From contig JAOZPK010000113.1 of assembly GCA_029932755.1 (NCBI GenBank), positions 1 through 6,663 of the forward strand: a DNA stretch of 6,663 nt, read 5' to 3'. The notes beneath the pieces are model-generated. The model saw only the letters and a list, made by a program, of their open reading frames with translations. It had not been told where the DNA came from and ran no database searches. Numbering within the stretch: position 1 is the stretch's first letter; the number at the start of each line of letters is the position of its first letter. This DNA comes from Candidatus Cloacimonadota bacterium (lineage in GTDB: Bacteria; Cloacimonadota; Cloacimonadia; Cloacimonadales; TCS61). The position numbers and the translations under genes were made by a program. Positions 1-5,181 of this stretch are shown piece after piece.

Positions 1-45
1 AAAGATAAACGAACAGAAGCTTATTTAAGCGGCGTGTTTGGATAG
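1..45 (+). CDS. pstB: PstB-like phosphate ABC transporter ATPase, C-terminal end (partial)
   Basis: Reading frame 1 is open from the left edge and ends at TAG 43-45, giving KDKRTEAYLSGVFG. This matches the usual end of PstB, the cytoplasmic ATPase of the high-affinity phosphate ABC transporter PstSCAB, where family members finish with a T-E-x-Y-[IL]-x-G-x-[FY]-G tail. Only these 14 residues are visible, so no Walker or signature motif can be checked. The assignment rests on this tail and on the neighbours: phoU lies two genes downstream, and pstB-phoU adjacency is the standard arrangement. The next gene starts 41 bp later on the same strand, so the three are probably one transcript. It could be another ABC ATPase, but the tail plus context make PstB the best reading. 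Confidence 0.75.
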   Translation, partial: KDKRTEAYLSGVFG

Positions 46-86
46 AGGTTGAGGATTGAAATGAATAACAAGAATAAGGAGAAGTA

Positions 87-470
87 ATGATAAAGACAAT
101 TGCATTAGTAGCGCATGATAAGCAAAAAGTGAACATGGCAGAATGGGCAAATAAGAATAGAGCTATTTTAGGAAAATATAATTTAGTAGGAACCGAAGGT
201 ACTTGCGAGACAGTAAATTCTGTCACAGGGCTAAACATAGATCCTTTGGGACATGGACCTGATGGTGGAGATATTGTAATAGCAAATGAAGTATTACAAG
301 GGAATATTGATCTAATAATTTTCATGATCGACGTAAGAACACCTCATGGTCATGAACATGATATTCAAACCTTACTCAGGATCTGCGTACTTAAAAACGT
401 TCCCATTGCTTTAAATAAAAGGAGTGCTGAACTTATGTTCTCCTCAGAAATGATGAAGGAGAAAGATTGA
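87..470 (+). CDS. mgsA: Methylglyoxal synthase (short, divergent)
   Basis: A cytoplasmic enzyme expected to convert dihydroxyacetone phosphate to methylglyoxal plus inorganic phosphate. Compared from memory with E. coli MgsA, the active-site residues align with a constant offset of nine: H10, D11 and K14 (AHDKQK), T36 and T39, G57-P58, D62 in GGD, D82, H89, D92 and R98. It differs in three ways. The nearly universal GGDQQ motif reads GGDIV, a histidine (H56) replaces the residue before G-P, and the protein stops at 127 residues against about 137-152 in E. coli and Bacillus. It therefore lacks the C-terminal tail that holds E. coli Arg150. ATG 87 has an AAGGAG site (76-81) ahead of it. The gene sits between pstB and phoU and overlaps the phoU start by one base, so a role tied to phosphate supply is likely. 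Family is sure; activity is probable. Confidence 0.88.
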   Translation: MIKTIALVAHDKQKVNMAEWANKNRAILGKYNLVGTEGTCETVNSVTGLNIDPLGHGPDGGDIVIANEVLQGNIDLIIFMIDVRTPHGHEHDIQTLLRICVLKNVPIALNKRSAELMFSSEMMKEKD

Positions 471-1126
471 TGTTAAAACAACAGATAGAAGAACTCAAAA
501 AAGCAGTGATCGAGCAGGCAAATCAGGTAGATTTGATGATAAAATTATCTATTGAGGGATTGTTGGAAAAGGATAATTCCAAGTTGGAAAGAGTACTTGA
601 AATTGAAGAATTGGTAAATACAAATGAAATTCGTATTGAAGAAGAAGCTATTACTTTGATCGCTTTACAGAAACCGGAAGCTAAAAATCTGCGTACCATT
701 CTTATGATAATAAAGATGAATAATGATCTGGAAAGAATGGGTGACTTGGCAGAAAACATTACGCAAAGTGCTGAATACTTAATCCGCAAACCATTCATAA
801 AGAAATTAATTAATCTACCAGCTATGGCTGAAGTTACAATGAATATGGTTAAGCAATCTATTGATTCATTCATTAATGAAGATACAAAATTAGCTGAGCA
901 AGTTTGCATTGATGATGACATTGTAGATGATCTAAAAGAGCAGATATATCGTGTGTTAATAACTTTTATGACAAGTGATCCTACTACAATTAAAAGAGCA
1001 ATCCATATAAACAAAATTGCTTCAAATTTGGAACGAATTGCAGATCTATCCACAAATATTGCAGAAGATACGATATATATTGCTAAGGGAACTGTGATAA
1101 AGCATCAAATAGAACTGGATTCGTAA
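470..1126 (+). CDS. phoU: PhoU-family phosphate signalling protein
   Basis: A 218-residue, all-helical cytoplasmic protein of normal PhoU length with two PhoU repeats. In known systems PhoU links the Pst transporter to the PhoR sensor kinase and restrains both when phosphate is plentiful. Each repeat carries the metal-binding type signature: residues 86-97 (D-L-E-R-M-G-D, then A-E-N-I) and 186-199 (N-L-E-R-I-A-D, then T-N-I-A-E). The second repeat has Ala where the first has Gly in R-x-G-D. ATG 470 is preferred over the TTG three bases upstream because AAGGAG (456-461) is 8 bp from the ATG, and the arrangement TGATG couples its translation to mgsA. Context after pstB supports classical PhoU rather than a remote PhoU-like protein. 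A hairpin terminator follows 29 bp after the stop. No PhoR or PhoB gene is visible in this window. Confidence 0.93.
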   Translation: MLKQQIEELKKAVIEQANQVDLMIKLSIEGLLEKDNSKLERVLEIEELVNTNEIRIEEEAITLIALQKPEAKNLRTILMIIKMNNDLERMGDLAENITQSAEYLIRKPFIKKLINLPAMAEVTMNMVKQSIDSFINEDTKLAEQVCIDDDIVDDLKEQIYRVLITFMTSDPTTIKRAIHINKIASNLERIADLSTNIAEDTIYIAKGTVIKHQIELDS

Positions 1127-1155
1127 ACAAATTCTTCCTAGAGTAGAATCCGGAT

Positions 1156-1191
1156 AATCCTTTTCCTAACCTTTAGGAAAAGGATTTCTTT
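1156..1191 (+). terminator. Rho-independent terminator of the pstB-mgsA-phoU operon
   Basis: A perfect 14-bp stem (1156-1169 paired with 1173-1186, left arm AATCCTTTTCCTAA) with a 3-base loop is followed by the T-rich stretch TCTTT. It lies 29 bp after the phoU stop and before the promoter of the next gene, so it probably separates two transcription units. The T-tract is broken by one C, so read-through is possible. Confidence 0.82.
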
Positions 1192-1204
1192 ATATTAAAA
1201 TTTT

Positions 1205-1260
1205 TTAACTAATCTTTCTTAACAAATCTTTATTAATTCTTAACATTTCTTTAATATAAT
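1205..1260 (+). promoter_or_regulatory. Putative Pho box and promoter of the Na+/Pi cotransporter gene
   Basis: Hexamers resembling the TT[A/T/C]ACA half-site of PhoP/PhoB-type regulators occur in the same orientation at TTAACA 1219-1224, TTATTA 1230-1235, TTAACA 1240-1245 and TTAATA 1251-1256. The start-to-start steps are 11, 10 and 11 bp, one helical turn each. A further TTAACT is at 1205-1210. A good -10 box, TATAAT, is at 1255-1260, 9 bp after the third hexamer, and there is no clear -35 box at the usual place. That is the layout of activator-dependent Pho promoters. The region is very AT-rich, so some of the match could be chance. The downstream gene being a phosphate transporter makes it credible. 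Confidence 0.6.
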
Positions 1261-1286
1261 TAATAAATTATTATTAATGGAGAAAA

Positions 1287-2948
1287 ATGATATTAACAAT
1301 ATTTAAATTATTAGGCGCTCTTGGAGTATTCCTTTTTGGAATGCGTGTTATGAGTGAAGGAATTCAAAAAGTTGCCGGTAAAAGGTTACAATCGATTTTA
1401 AATTATATGACTGCAAATCGTGTTGCTGCAATTTTCACTGGTTTTTTCATTACGGCTCTGGTTCAATCTTCTTCAGCTACAACTGTAATGGTGGTAAGTT
1501 TTGTAAATGCCAGTTTGCTAAGTCTCACTCAAGCTATCGGTGTGGTGATGGGAGCAAACATTGGTACAACCGTAACAACCTGGATCGTCTCATTAATTGG
1601 TTTTAAATTTAAGATCACAGCAATTGCTTTACCCGTTATTGGTGTGGGTCTGCCATTCATGTTTTCTAAATTCAAAAAGCGAAGAGATATTGGTGAGATA
1701 TTAATTGGATTTGGTCTGTTATTCTTAGGTTTAATGTTTTTAAAAGAATCCGTACCGGATATTAAAAGCAATCCGGAAGTTCTGGAATTTCTAAAGAATT
1801 ACACTGATCTTGGATTCCTTTCATTTGCTATTTTTGTTTTCGTTGGTTCCATTCTAACGGTTATAGTACAATCTTCCAGTGCTGCCATGGCGATAACTGT
1901 AACAATGGCTTATATGGGTTGGATCGGCTTTGAAACTGCGGCAGCAATTGTGCTGGGTGAGAATATTGGAACAACTGTAACTGCCTATCTGGCTTCGATA
2001 GGAACAAATGTGAATGCTCGCCGAACAGCTCGTGCTCACTTTTTATTTAATACTTTTGGTGTAATTTGGATGGCACTAATTTTTAAATATTTTATACAAT
2101 TTATTCTTAAAATTGCTCCTTGGGATTCCAGCCTGCAAGTAAATCTTCCACTTAATCTTTCACTATTCCATACTGTTTTTAATATTATAAACTCCTTGAT
2201 CTTTATACCATTTATTATTCCTTTTGCCAAGCTTGTGAAAAAACTTGTGAAGCCGAAGGAAAGTGATATGTCCACAGAATATAAACTTCAATATATTAAA
2301 ACCGGTTTGCAGAATACTGGTCAGATGAATATTCAAACTGCAAAATCTGAACTTAATAAAATGGTGGAACTGATAAATAACATGTTCGATACTTTCCTTA
2401 AAGTATTCCGCAACCCTGATAAAAAGATGGGTGGTACTGTAAAAAAAGTTAAAGCAATGGAAGAACTGAGTGATCAGATGCAGGTTGAAATTACAAAATT
2501 TCTAGTAGAATGTTCTAAAGAAGATTTAAGCGAGCGTAGCGTGATGAACCTGAATGCTATAATGAGAATTGTGAATGAGTTGGAAAATATTGGTGATAGC
2601 TGCTATAAATTGATGCTGCTCACTGAAAGAAAGTATGGCAATAATATCCAGCTTCATGCCAAAGCGATGGAAGAATTCAATGACTTTGCTTCACTTCTTG
2701 TTGAGTCTATGGAGTTATATAAATTACGCATGAACGAGCATCTAGAAAAACAAGTTTTAGATTTAGTTTACAAATTGGAAGTGAAAATGAACAATTTGCG
2801 TGATAACCTAAAGAAAGCTACTCAGTATCGTCTGCAAGAAGGCAGTAATGTAAAAGCCGAATTACTTTATCTCGATCTTTTAAAACACTTCGAGCATATT
2901 GGTGATAATAATCTGAATATAGCTCAAGCACTTAGGCAGGTTTATTAG
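1287..2948 (+). CDS. Na+/Pi cotransporter family protein with C-terminal PhoU-like domain
   Basis: An inner-membrane protein of 553 residues (NptA/YjbB type) expected to move phosphate with sodium; some relatives act in export. The membrane half, about residues 1-320, has the two inverted family repeats, each with a QSSSA motif (60-64 and 195-199) followed by a G-x-N-I-G-T-T motif (89-95 and 224-230). Residues from about 340 to 553 are helical and PhoU-like, with signatures at 431-437 (E-L-E-N-I-G-D) and 534-546 (H-F-E-H-I-G-D, then N-I-A). The length and domain order are normal for bacterial two-domain members. ATG 1287 follows GGAG (1279-1282) with a short 4-base gap. The gene has its own likely Pho-box promoter and ends at a bidirectional hairpin, so it is a separate unit that should respond to phosphate together with the upstream operon. 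Confidence 0.93.
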   Translation: MILTIFKLLGALGVFLFGMRVMSEGIQKVAGKRLQSILNYMTANRVAAIFTGFFITALVQSSSATTVMVVSFVNASLLSLTQAIGVVMGANIGTTVTTWIVSLIGFKFKITAIALPVIGVGLPFMFSKFKKRRDIGEILIGFGLLFLGLMFLKESVPDIKSNPEVLEFLKNYTDLGFLSFAIFVFVGSILTVIVQSSSAAMAITVTMAYMGWIGFETAAAIVLGENIGTTVTAYLASIGTNVNARRTARAHFLFNTFGVIWMALIFKYFIQFILKIAPWDSSLQVNLPLNLSLFHTVFNIINSLIFIPFIIPFAKLVKKLVKPKESDMSTEYKLQYIKTGLQNTGQMNIQTAKSELNKMVELINNMFDTFLKVFRNPDKKMGGTVKKVKAMEELSDQMQVEITKFLVECSKEDLSERSVMNLNAIMRIVNELENIGDSCYKLMLLTERKYGNNIQLHAKAMEEFNDFASLLVESMELYKLRMNEHLEKQVLDLVYKLEVKMNNLRDNLKKATQYRLQEGSNVKAELLYLDLLKHFEHIGDNNLNIAQALRQVY

Positions 2949-2964
2949 GGAATAATTGACATAC

Positions 2965-3003
2965 AAAAAGCCTTCAGGAATATTTTCTACCTGAAGGCTT
3001 TTT
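2965..3003. terminator. Bidirectional terminator between convergent genes
   Basis: A perfect 14-bp stem (2965-2978 AAAAAGCCTTCAGG with 2990-3003) encloses an 11-base loop. The T-run on each strand (five T's as the end of each arm) lets it stop both the rightward cotransporter transcript (stop at 2948) and the leftward five-gene operon (last stop at 3013). Confidence 0.93.
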
Positions 3004-3012
3004 AATAAACCT

Positions 3013-3366
3013 TTATGAGTTTGGGTTGAAATGTTCGATCTCATCCTCTTTGAAAACAATAAGACCAATTAATCCCTGCCCAACAAAAAAACCGGCACAA
3101 CTCAAAATCAACCAGTTCTCCTGCATTAATATATTCCCAGCATTTTGCAGTTGATCAATAATCACCATTATAATTATCATAAAAGCAAAAGCAAAATTGT
3201 TTGTTTTGTAATACAATTGATATTCACGTTCATCATATTTTTTCTTTTTGTAAAAAGCAAGAAATGCCATTAAAGCAAGACTTACACCACCTACTTGCCC
3301 AAATGATAGAATACAAATCCAAACAATTATTCCAATTACTAAAGTATAAATAAATCTTCCTTTCAT
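3013..3366 (-). CDS. Small four-helix membrane protein with DERE motif (paralogue 4 of 4)
   Basis: Function not recognised. The 117 residues hold four likely membrane helices (about 6-22, 25-40, 57-73 and 84-105). Between helices 2 and 3 lies a basic loop (KKKK at 40-43) with D45-E-R-E48, then Y-Y-K54-T-N. The basic loop and basic N-terminus suggest that both ends and the motif face the cytoplasm. Helix 4 contains G-L-I-G-L, shared with the paralogues at 3383-3769 and 4187-4513. The C-terminus adds an acidic tail (KEDEIEHF) that the others lack. ATG 3366 has AGGAG upstream with about 7 bp spacing. It is the last gene of the operon, 16 bp after its closest paralogue, with which it shares the YYKTN sequence. 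From memory it resembles small domain-of-unknown-function membrane proteins such as DUF2178 that accompany XRE regulators; this is unchecked. Confidence 0.85.
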   Translation of the reverse strand: MKGRFIYTLVIGIIVWICILSFGQVGGVSLALMAFLAFYKKKKYDEREYQLYYKTNNFAFAFMIIIMVIIDQLQNAGNILMQENWLILSCAGFFVGQGLIGLIVFKEDEIEHFNPNS

Positions 3367-3382
3367 TTTCTTCTCCTATCAA

Positions 3383-3769
3383 TTATTTTTTCAAAAACAA
3401 TAGCAAACCAAACAAACCATGAAAAAAGAAATAAACAGATATTATCATTTGTGCCCAACTTGAATTTATAAAATCTGCTAATCCCGGAACATCATTACAC
3501 AGTTTTACGACAACAATTCCAACGACTACAGCAGCCAACGTAAGATGATTTGTTTTATAATAAAGTAAATGATCCCTTTCATCTAACTCGTGTTTCTTAA
3601 GAAAAAAATAAACGAATGCTCCTCCTCCCATCCCAATTGGTAAACCTTCTAAAAGTCCTACAGGTTTTTTATAAATAATCAATAAAATAATGAAAGCTGC
3701 ACCCATAATTAATTCGACTGCATAATTTTGAAGACAAGATTTTCTGGTCATTCTAATGACTTTTTTCAT
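3383..3769 (-). CDS. Small four-helix membrane protein with DERD motif (paralogue 3 of 4)
   Basis: Function not recognised. It has 128 residues with predicted helices at about 17-33, 41-58, 76-92 and 106-126. The cytoplasmic loop has KKHEL followed by D63-E-R-D66 and Y-Y-K72-T-N-H. It is the only one of the four in which the last motif residue is Asp instead of Glu. Helix 4 holds H-G-L-F-G-L and the protein ends LKK, like the paralogue at 4187-4513. The start codon overlaps the stop of the preceding gene in an ATGA arrangement (4 bp), so translation is probably coupled. The N-terminus is strongly basic (MKKVIRMTRK); an internal Met at residue 7 is an alternative start without better ribosome-binding support. 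The closest relative in the window is the next gene downstream. Confidence 0.85.
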   Translation of the reverse strand: MKKVIRMTRKSCLQNYAVELIMGAAFIILLIIYKKPVGLLEGLPIGMGGGAFVYFFLKKHELDERDHLLYYKTNHLTLAAVVVGIVVVKLCNDVPGLADFINSSWAQMIISVYFFFHGLFGLLLFLKK

Positions 3770-4173
3770 ACTTCTTCCCCACTAAATGCAATAACAGCAG
3801 CTGGTAGTGTATGCGCCAGATAGATCAAGCTAGATGCCAGCAGCATATCAATTGGTCTTCCTTCTGCTACAGCAAAAAGCATTATCAAAACTAAACAGAG
3901 AATAACAAATATGCTATAAGAGAGTCTAATTGCTTTATGAATTATTTGTAATTCTCTTTCATCTAAATGTTTCTGAGATCTGTGAACCAATTTCCACAGC
4001 CCCGTCTTCTTAAAAGCTGAATTAAAACTGATTATTAGTACAAGTAATAGCATAATCACGACGAGAATAAAGAGTTTGTTCAATCCCAATATTTGCACTG
4101 CATAAAATACCACAAGTATCAATATCAGTGAAACATAATTAATAACAACTGCTGTTATATTTTTCTTTTTCAT
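3766..4173 (-). CDS. Small four-helix membrane protein with DERE motif (paralogue 2 of 4, divergent)
   Basis: Function not recognised. About 135 residues with helices at roughly 8-30, 32-50, 83-102 and 108-128. It has the longest helix 2-3 loop of the set, rich in Lys, Arg and His, leading into D-E-R-E (residues 71-74 from the chosen start) and H-K80-A. It is the most divergent member: helix 4 lacks the G-L-x-G motif of the other three and the protein ends in an acidic SGEEV. The start is ambiguous between two adjacent ATG codons. GGAGG (4178-4182) is 4 bases from the ATG at 4173 but only 1 base from the ATG at 4176, so I take the second; the other choice adds one Met. The gene begins 13 bp after the previous stop and overlaps the next start by 4 bp. 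Confidence 0.83.
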   Translation of the reverse strand: MKKKNITAVVINYVSLILILVVFYAVQILGLNKLFILVVIMLLLVLIISFNSAFKKTGLWKLVHRSQKHLDERELQIIHKAIRLSYSIFVILCLVLIMLFAVAEGRPIDMLLASSLIYLAHTLPAAVIAFSGEEV

Positions 4174-4186
4174 CATTCCTCCATCT

Positions 4187-4513
4187 CTAACTTTTCAGAA
4201 AATAAAATATTCCGATCAAACCACGAGTTATCATTCCAAAAGATAAATAACCATAGAACCAGTTAAACACCGGGAACTTAAAGTAAATAATTGCCATAAT
4301 CGCACCTAAAAATGAAGCGTGCAATGCCGATGCTTTAAACAATAAAGCCATTTCTCTTTCATCAGGAATATTGCGGATTAGAATTAATCCTATAAAAAAT
4401 GGGATCATGCCCAATAAACCAATATCACCATAAAATTTCGTCAGGATTAAAACCAGAATTCCTGAGATTACTTCGATTACAAAAAATAGGACGTTATTTC
4501 CTCTTATTTTCAT
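4187..4513 (-). CDS. Small four-helix membrane protein with DERE motif (paralogue 1 of 4)
   Basis: Function not recognised. It has 108 residues and is the shortest and simplest of the set, with helices at about 8-25, 30-46, 61-77 and 86-106. The loop contains R-N-I-P then D51-E-R-E54 and F-K60-A. Helix 4 has R-G-L-I-G-I and the protein ends FLKS. ATG 4513 overlaps the regulator's TGA stop in an ATGA arrangement (4 bp), and GGAGGG lies three bases ahead inside the regulator's last codons. Regulator and membrane protein are thus translationally coupled. This adjacency is the usual pairing seen for small XRE regulators and small membrane proteins, so this copy may be the ancestral partner and the three others later duplications (inference). 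Confidence 0.86.
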   Translation of the reverse strand: MKIRGNNVLFFVIEVISGILVLILTKFYGDIGLLGMIPFFIGLILIRNIPDEREMALLFKASALHASFLGAIMAIIYFKFPVFNWFYGYLSFGMITRGLIGIFYFLKS

Positions 4514-4719
4514 TTTCCCTCCAAATAAAATATTTCTTCTACATTTACCTTAAAAACACGCGCGATCAATAAAGCTAATTTCATTGATGGATTAAATTTA
4601 CTTTTTTCAATAGCAATTATCGTCTGACGTGACACACTTACTTTCTCTGCCAGTTCCTGTTGTGTTAGTTCACCATTCATAAATCTGAATTGTTTCAATT
4701 TGTTTTTCAGATCATTCAA
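4510..4719 (-). CDS. Small XRE/Cro-CI-type HTH transcriptional regulator
   Basis: A 69-residue protein that is almost entirely one HTH_3 domain. The helix-turn-helix covers about residues 19-38 (L-T-Q-Q-E-L-A-E-K-V, then S-V-S-R-Q-T-I), followed by the E-K-x-K-F-N-P-S turn and a closing helix ending N-V-E-E-I-F. It resembles the short regulators of the YozG-like group, which have no sensor domain. It probably binds the dyads near its own promoter and represses the operon (inference). The start is TTG 4719: GGGAGG (4725-4730) sits 5 bases ahead and no in-frame ATG precedes residue 14. A TTG start may keep its level low. It is the first gene of the leftward operon and overlaps the next gene by 4 bp. 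Confidence 0.92.
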   Translation of the reverse strand: MNDLKNKLKQFRFMNGELTQQELAEKVSVSRQTIIAIEKSKFNPSMKLALLIARVFKVNVEEIFYLEGK

Positions 4720-4735
4720 TACAGCCTCCCATTAT

Positions 4736-4784
4736 CAATCTCCAATCTCCAATCTCCAATCTTCAATTTCCAATCTTCAATCTT
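4736..4784. repeat. Seven tandem copies of a 7-bp repeat in the regulator leader
   Basis: On the + strand, units start at 4736, 4743, 4750, 4757, 4764, 4771 and 4778: three CAATCTC, then CAATCTT, CAATTTC, CAATCTT, CAATCTT. On the transcribed strand they read GATTGGA-like, with several GGAG tetramers that resemble ribosome-binding sites. The array ends 6 bp from the regulator's own GGGAGG. I recall similar pyrimidine-rich heptamer arrays between genes in other FCB genomes; not verified here. Confidence 0.92.
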
Positions 4785-4824
4785 CTTCTTTCTCAATTCA
4801 TAAAACCGAAGTTATGTTTTGCTT

Positions 4825-4867
4825 ACATGATGTCAAGTATTATATACTTTTTGTTGTGTTTTGTTTA
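4825..4867 (-). promoter_or_regulatory. Likely promoter and operator of the XRE-membrane protein operon
   Basis: On the - strand, TATAAT (4839-4844) is preceded by TAAACA (4862-4867) at 17 bp, a fair sigma-70-type pair. The -10 box lies inside an inverted repeat (AAGTAT 4835-4840, three-base centre, ATACTT 4844-4849). A second dyad, ACAT-G-ATGT (4825-4833), lies just downstream, about where transcription would start. Both are the right size for a small XRE dimer, so autorepression is plausible. The predicted leader is about 110 bases and contains the heptamer array. Confidence 0.5.
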
Positions 4868-4888
4868 CTTTAGGGTGATATTTTCTCC

Positions 4889-4961
4889 TTACGAAGATTC
4901 CGCTTTGTAAGTAATTATCTGCGGAAAATTTTGCTTCCAATACGAAGTAGAAACTTCGTAA
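4889..4961. repeat. Nested hairpin-forming TTACGAAG repeats in the intergenic region
   Basis: TTACGAAG at 4889-4896 can pair with CTTCGTAA at 4954-4961. Inside it TTCCGC (4898-4903) can pair with GCGGAA (4921-4926). Alternatively TACGAAGT (4941-4948) forms a perfect 8-bp hairpin with ACTTCGTA (4953-4960) over the loop AGAA, which excludes the outer pairing. Another TTACGAAG is at 5046-5053. No protein-coding potential is seen here. It lies upstream of the leftward operon promoter and downstream of the serine palmitoyltransferase-like gene. It may be a degraded repeat element or a structured RNA; I do not recognise a family. Confidence 0.55.
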
Positions 4962-5003
4962 ACTATCTTATTCCCAAGCAGAAGCTTAGAAATGAGAAGA
5001 ACG

Positions 5004-5030
5004 AAAAAAACCGGAAATTAATCCGGTTTT
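5004..5030 (-). terminator. Leftward rho-independent terminator after the serine palmitoyltransferase-like gene
   Basis: A 9-bp stem (AAAACCGGA 5007-5015 with TCCGGTTTT 5022-5030) and a 6-base loop. Read leftward, the stem runs into seven T's (complement of 5004-5010), a good U-tract, so it should end the transcript of the gene that stops at 5182, leaving a 3' untranslated region of about 150 bases. Confidence 0.78.
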
Positions 5031-5123
5031 CAAATTATTCATCCATTACGAAGGTCGTTGACCATTCGCAAGATTTATTTAATCATACACCCTTGTGTCT
5101 CAGTAATTCTGTGTTAAAAAATT

Positions 5124-5153
5124 ATCCATGTCAATCCGTGTAGATCCGTGAGC
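5124..5153. repeat. Three tandem 10-bp units with ATCC[A/G]TG core
   Basis: ATCCATG at 5124-5130, ATCCGTG at 5134-5140 and ATCCGTG at 5144-5150 recur with an exact 10-bp period. Similar ATCCGTG strings are, as I recall, widespread between genes in Bacteroidota and related phyla. The rest of 5031-5181 shows nothing further except a 10-bp palindrome, CAAAGCTTTG, at 5167-5176. Confidence 0.7.
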
Positions 5154-5181
5154 TATTTCTCAAAAACAAAGCTTTGAATTA

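Noticed and set aside
61..87. Eight-codon ORF (MNNKNKEK) ending in TAATG at the mgsA start
   Set aside because: It could be a coupled leader peptide, but it is tiny, Lys/Asn-rich as expected in AT-rich DNA, and has no clear ribosome-binding site; chance is likely.
523..1053. - strand ORF of 176 codons opposite phoU
   Set aside because: Serine- and isoleucine-rich shadow of phoU; the sense frame has clear PhoU signatures.
2036..2275. - strand ORFs within the cotransporter gene
   Set aside because: Shadows of a gene whose sense frame has both QSSSA repeats and PhoU-like motifs.
3013..4719. Reading the operon as a toxin-antitoxin or abortive-infection system
   Set aside because: There is a small XRE regulator, but no toxin fold, nuclease, NTPase or pore-type signature; four conserved-motif membrane paralogues do not match a known defence or toxin family that I can name.
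4931..5143. + strand ORF of 70 codons
   Set aside because: It runs through a hairpin, a leftward terminator and the 10-bp repeat, has no ribosome-binding site and no recognisable domain.
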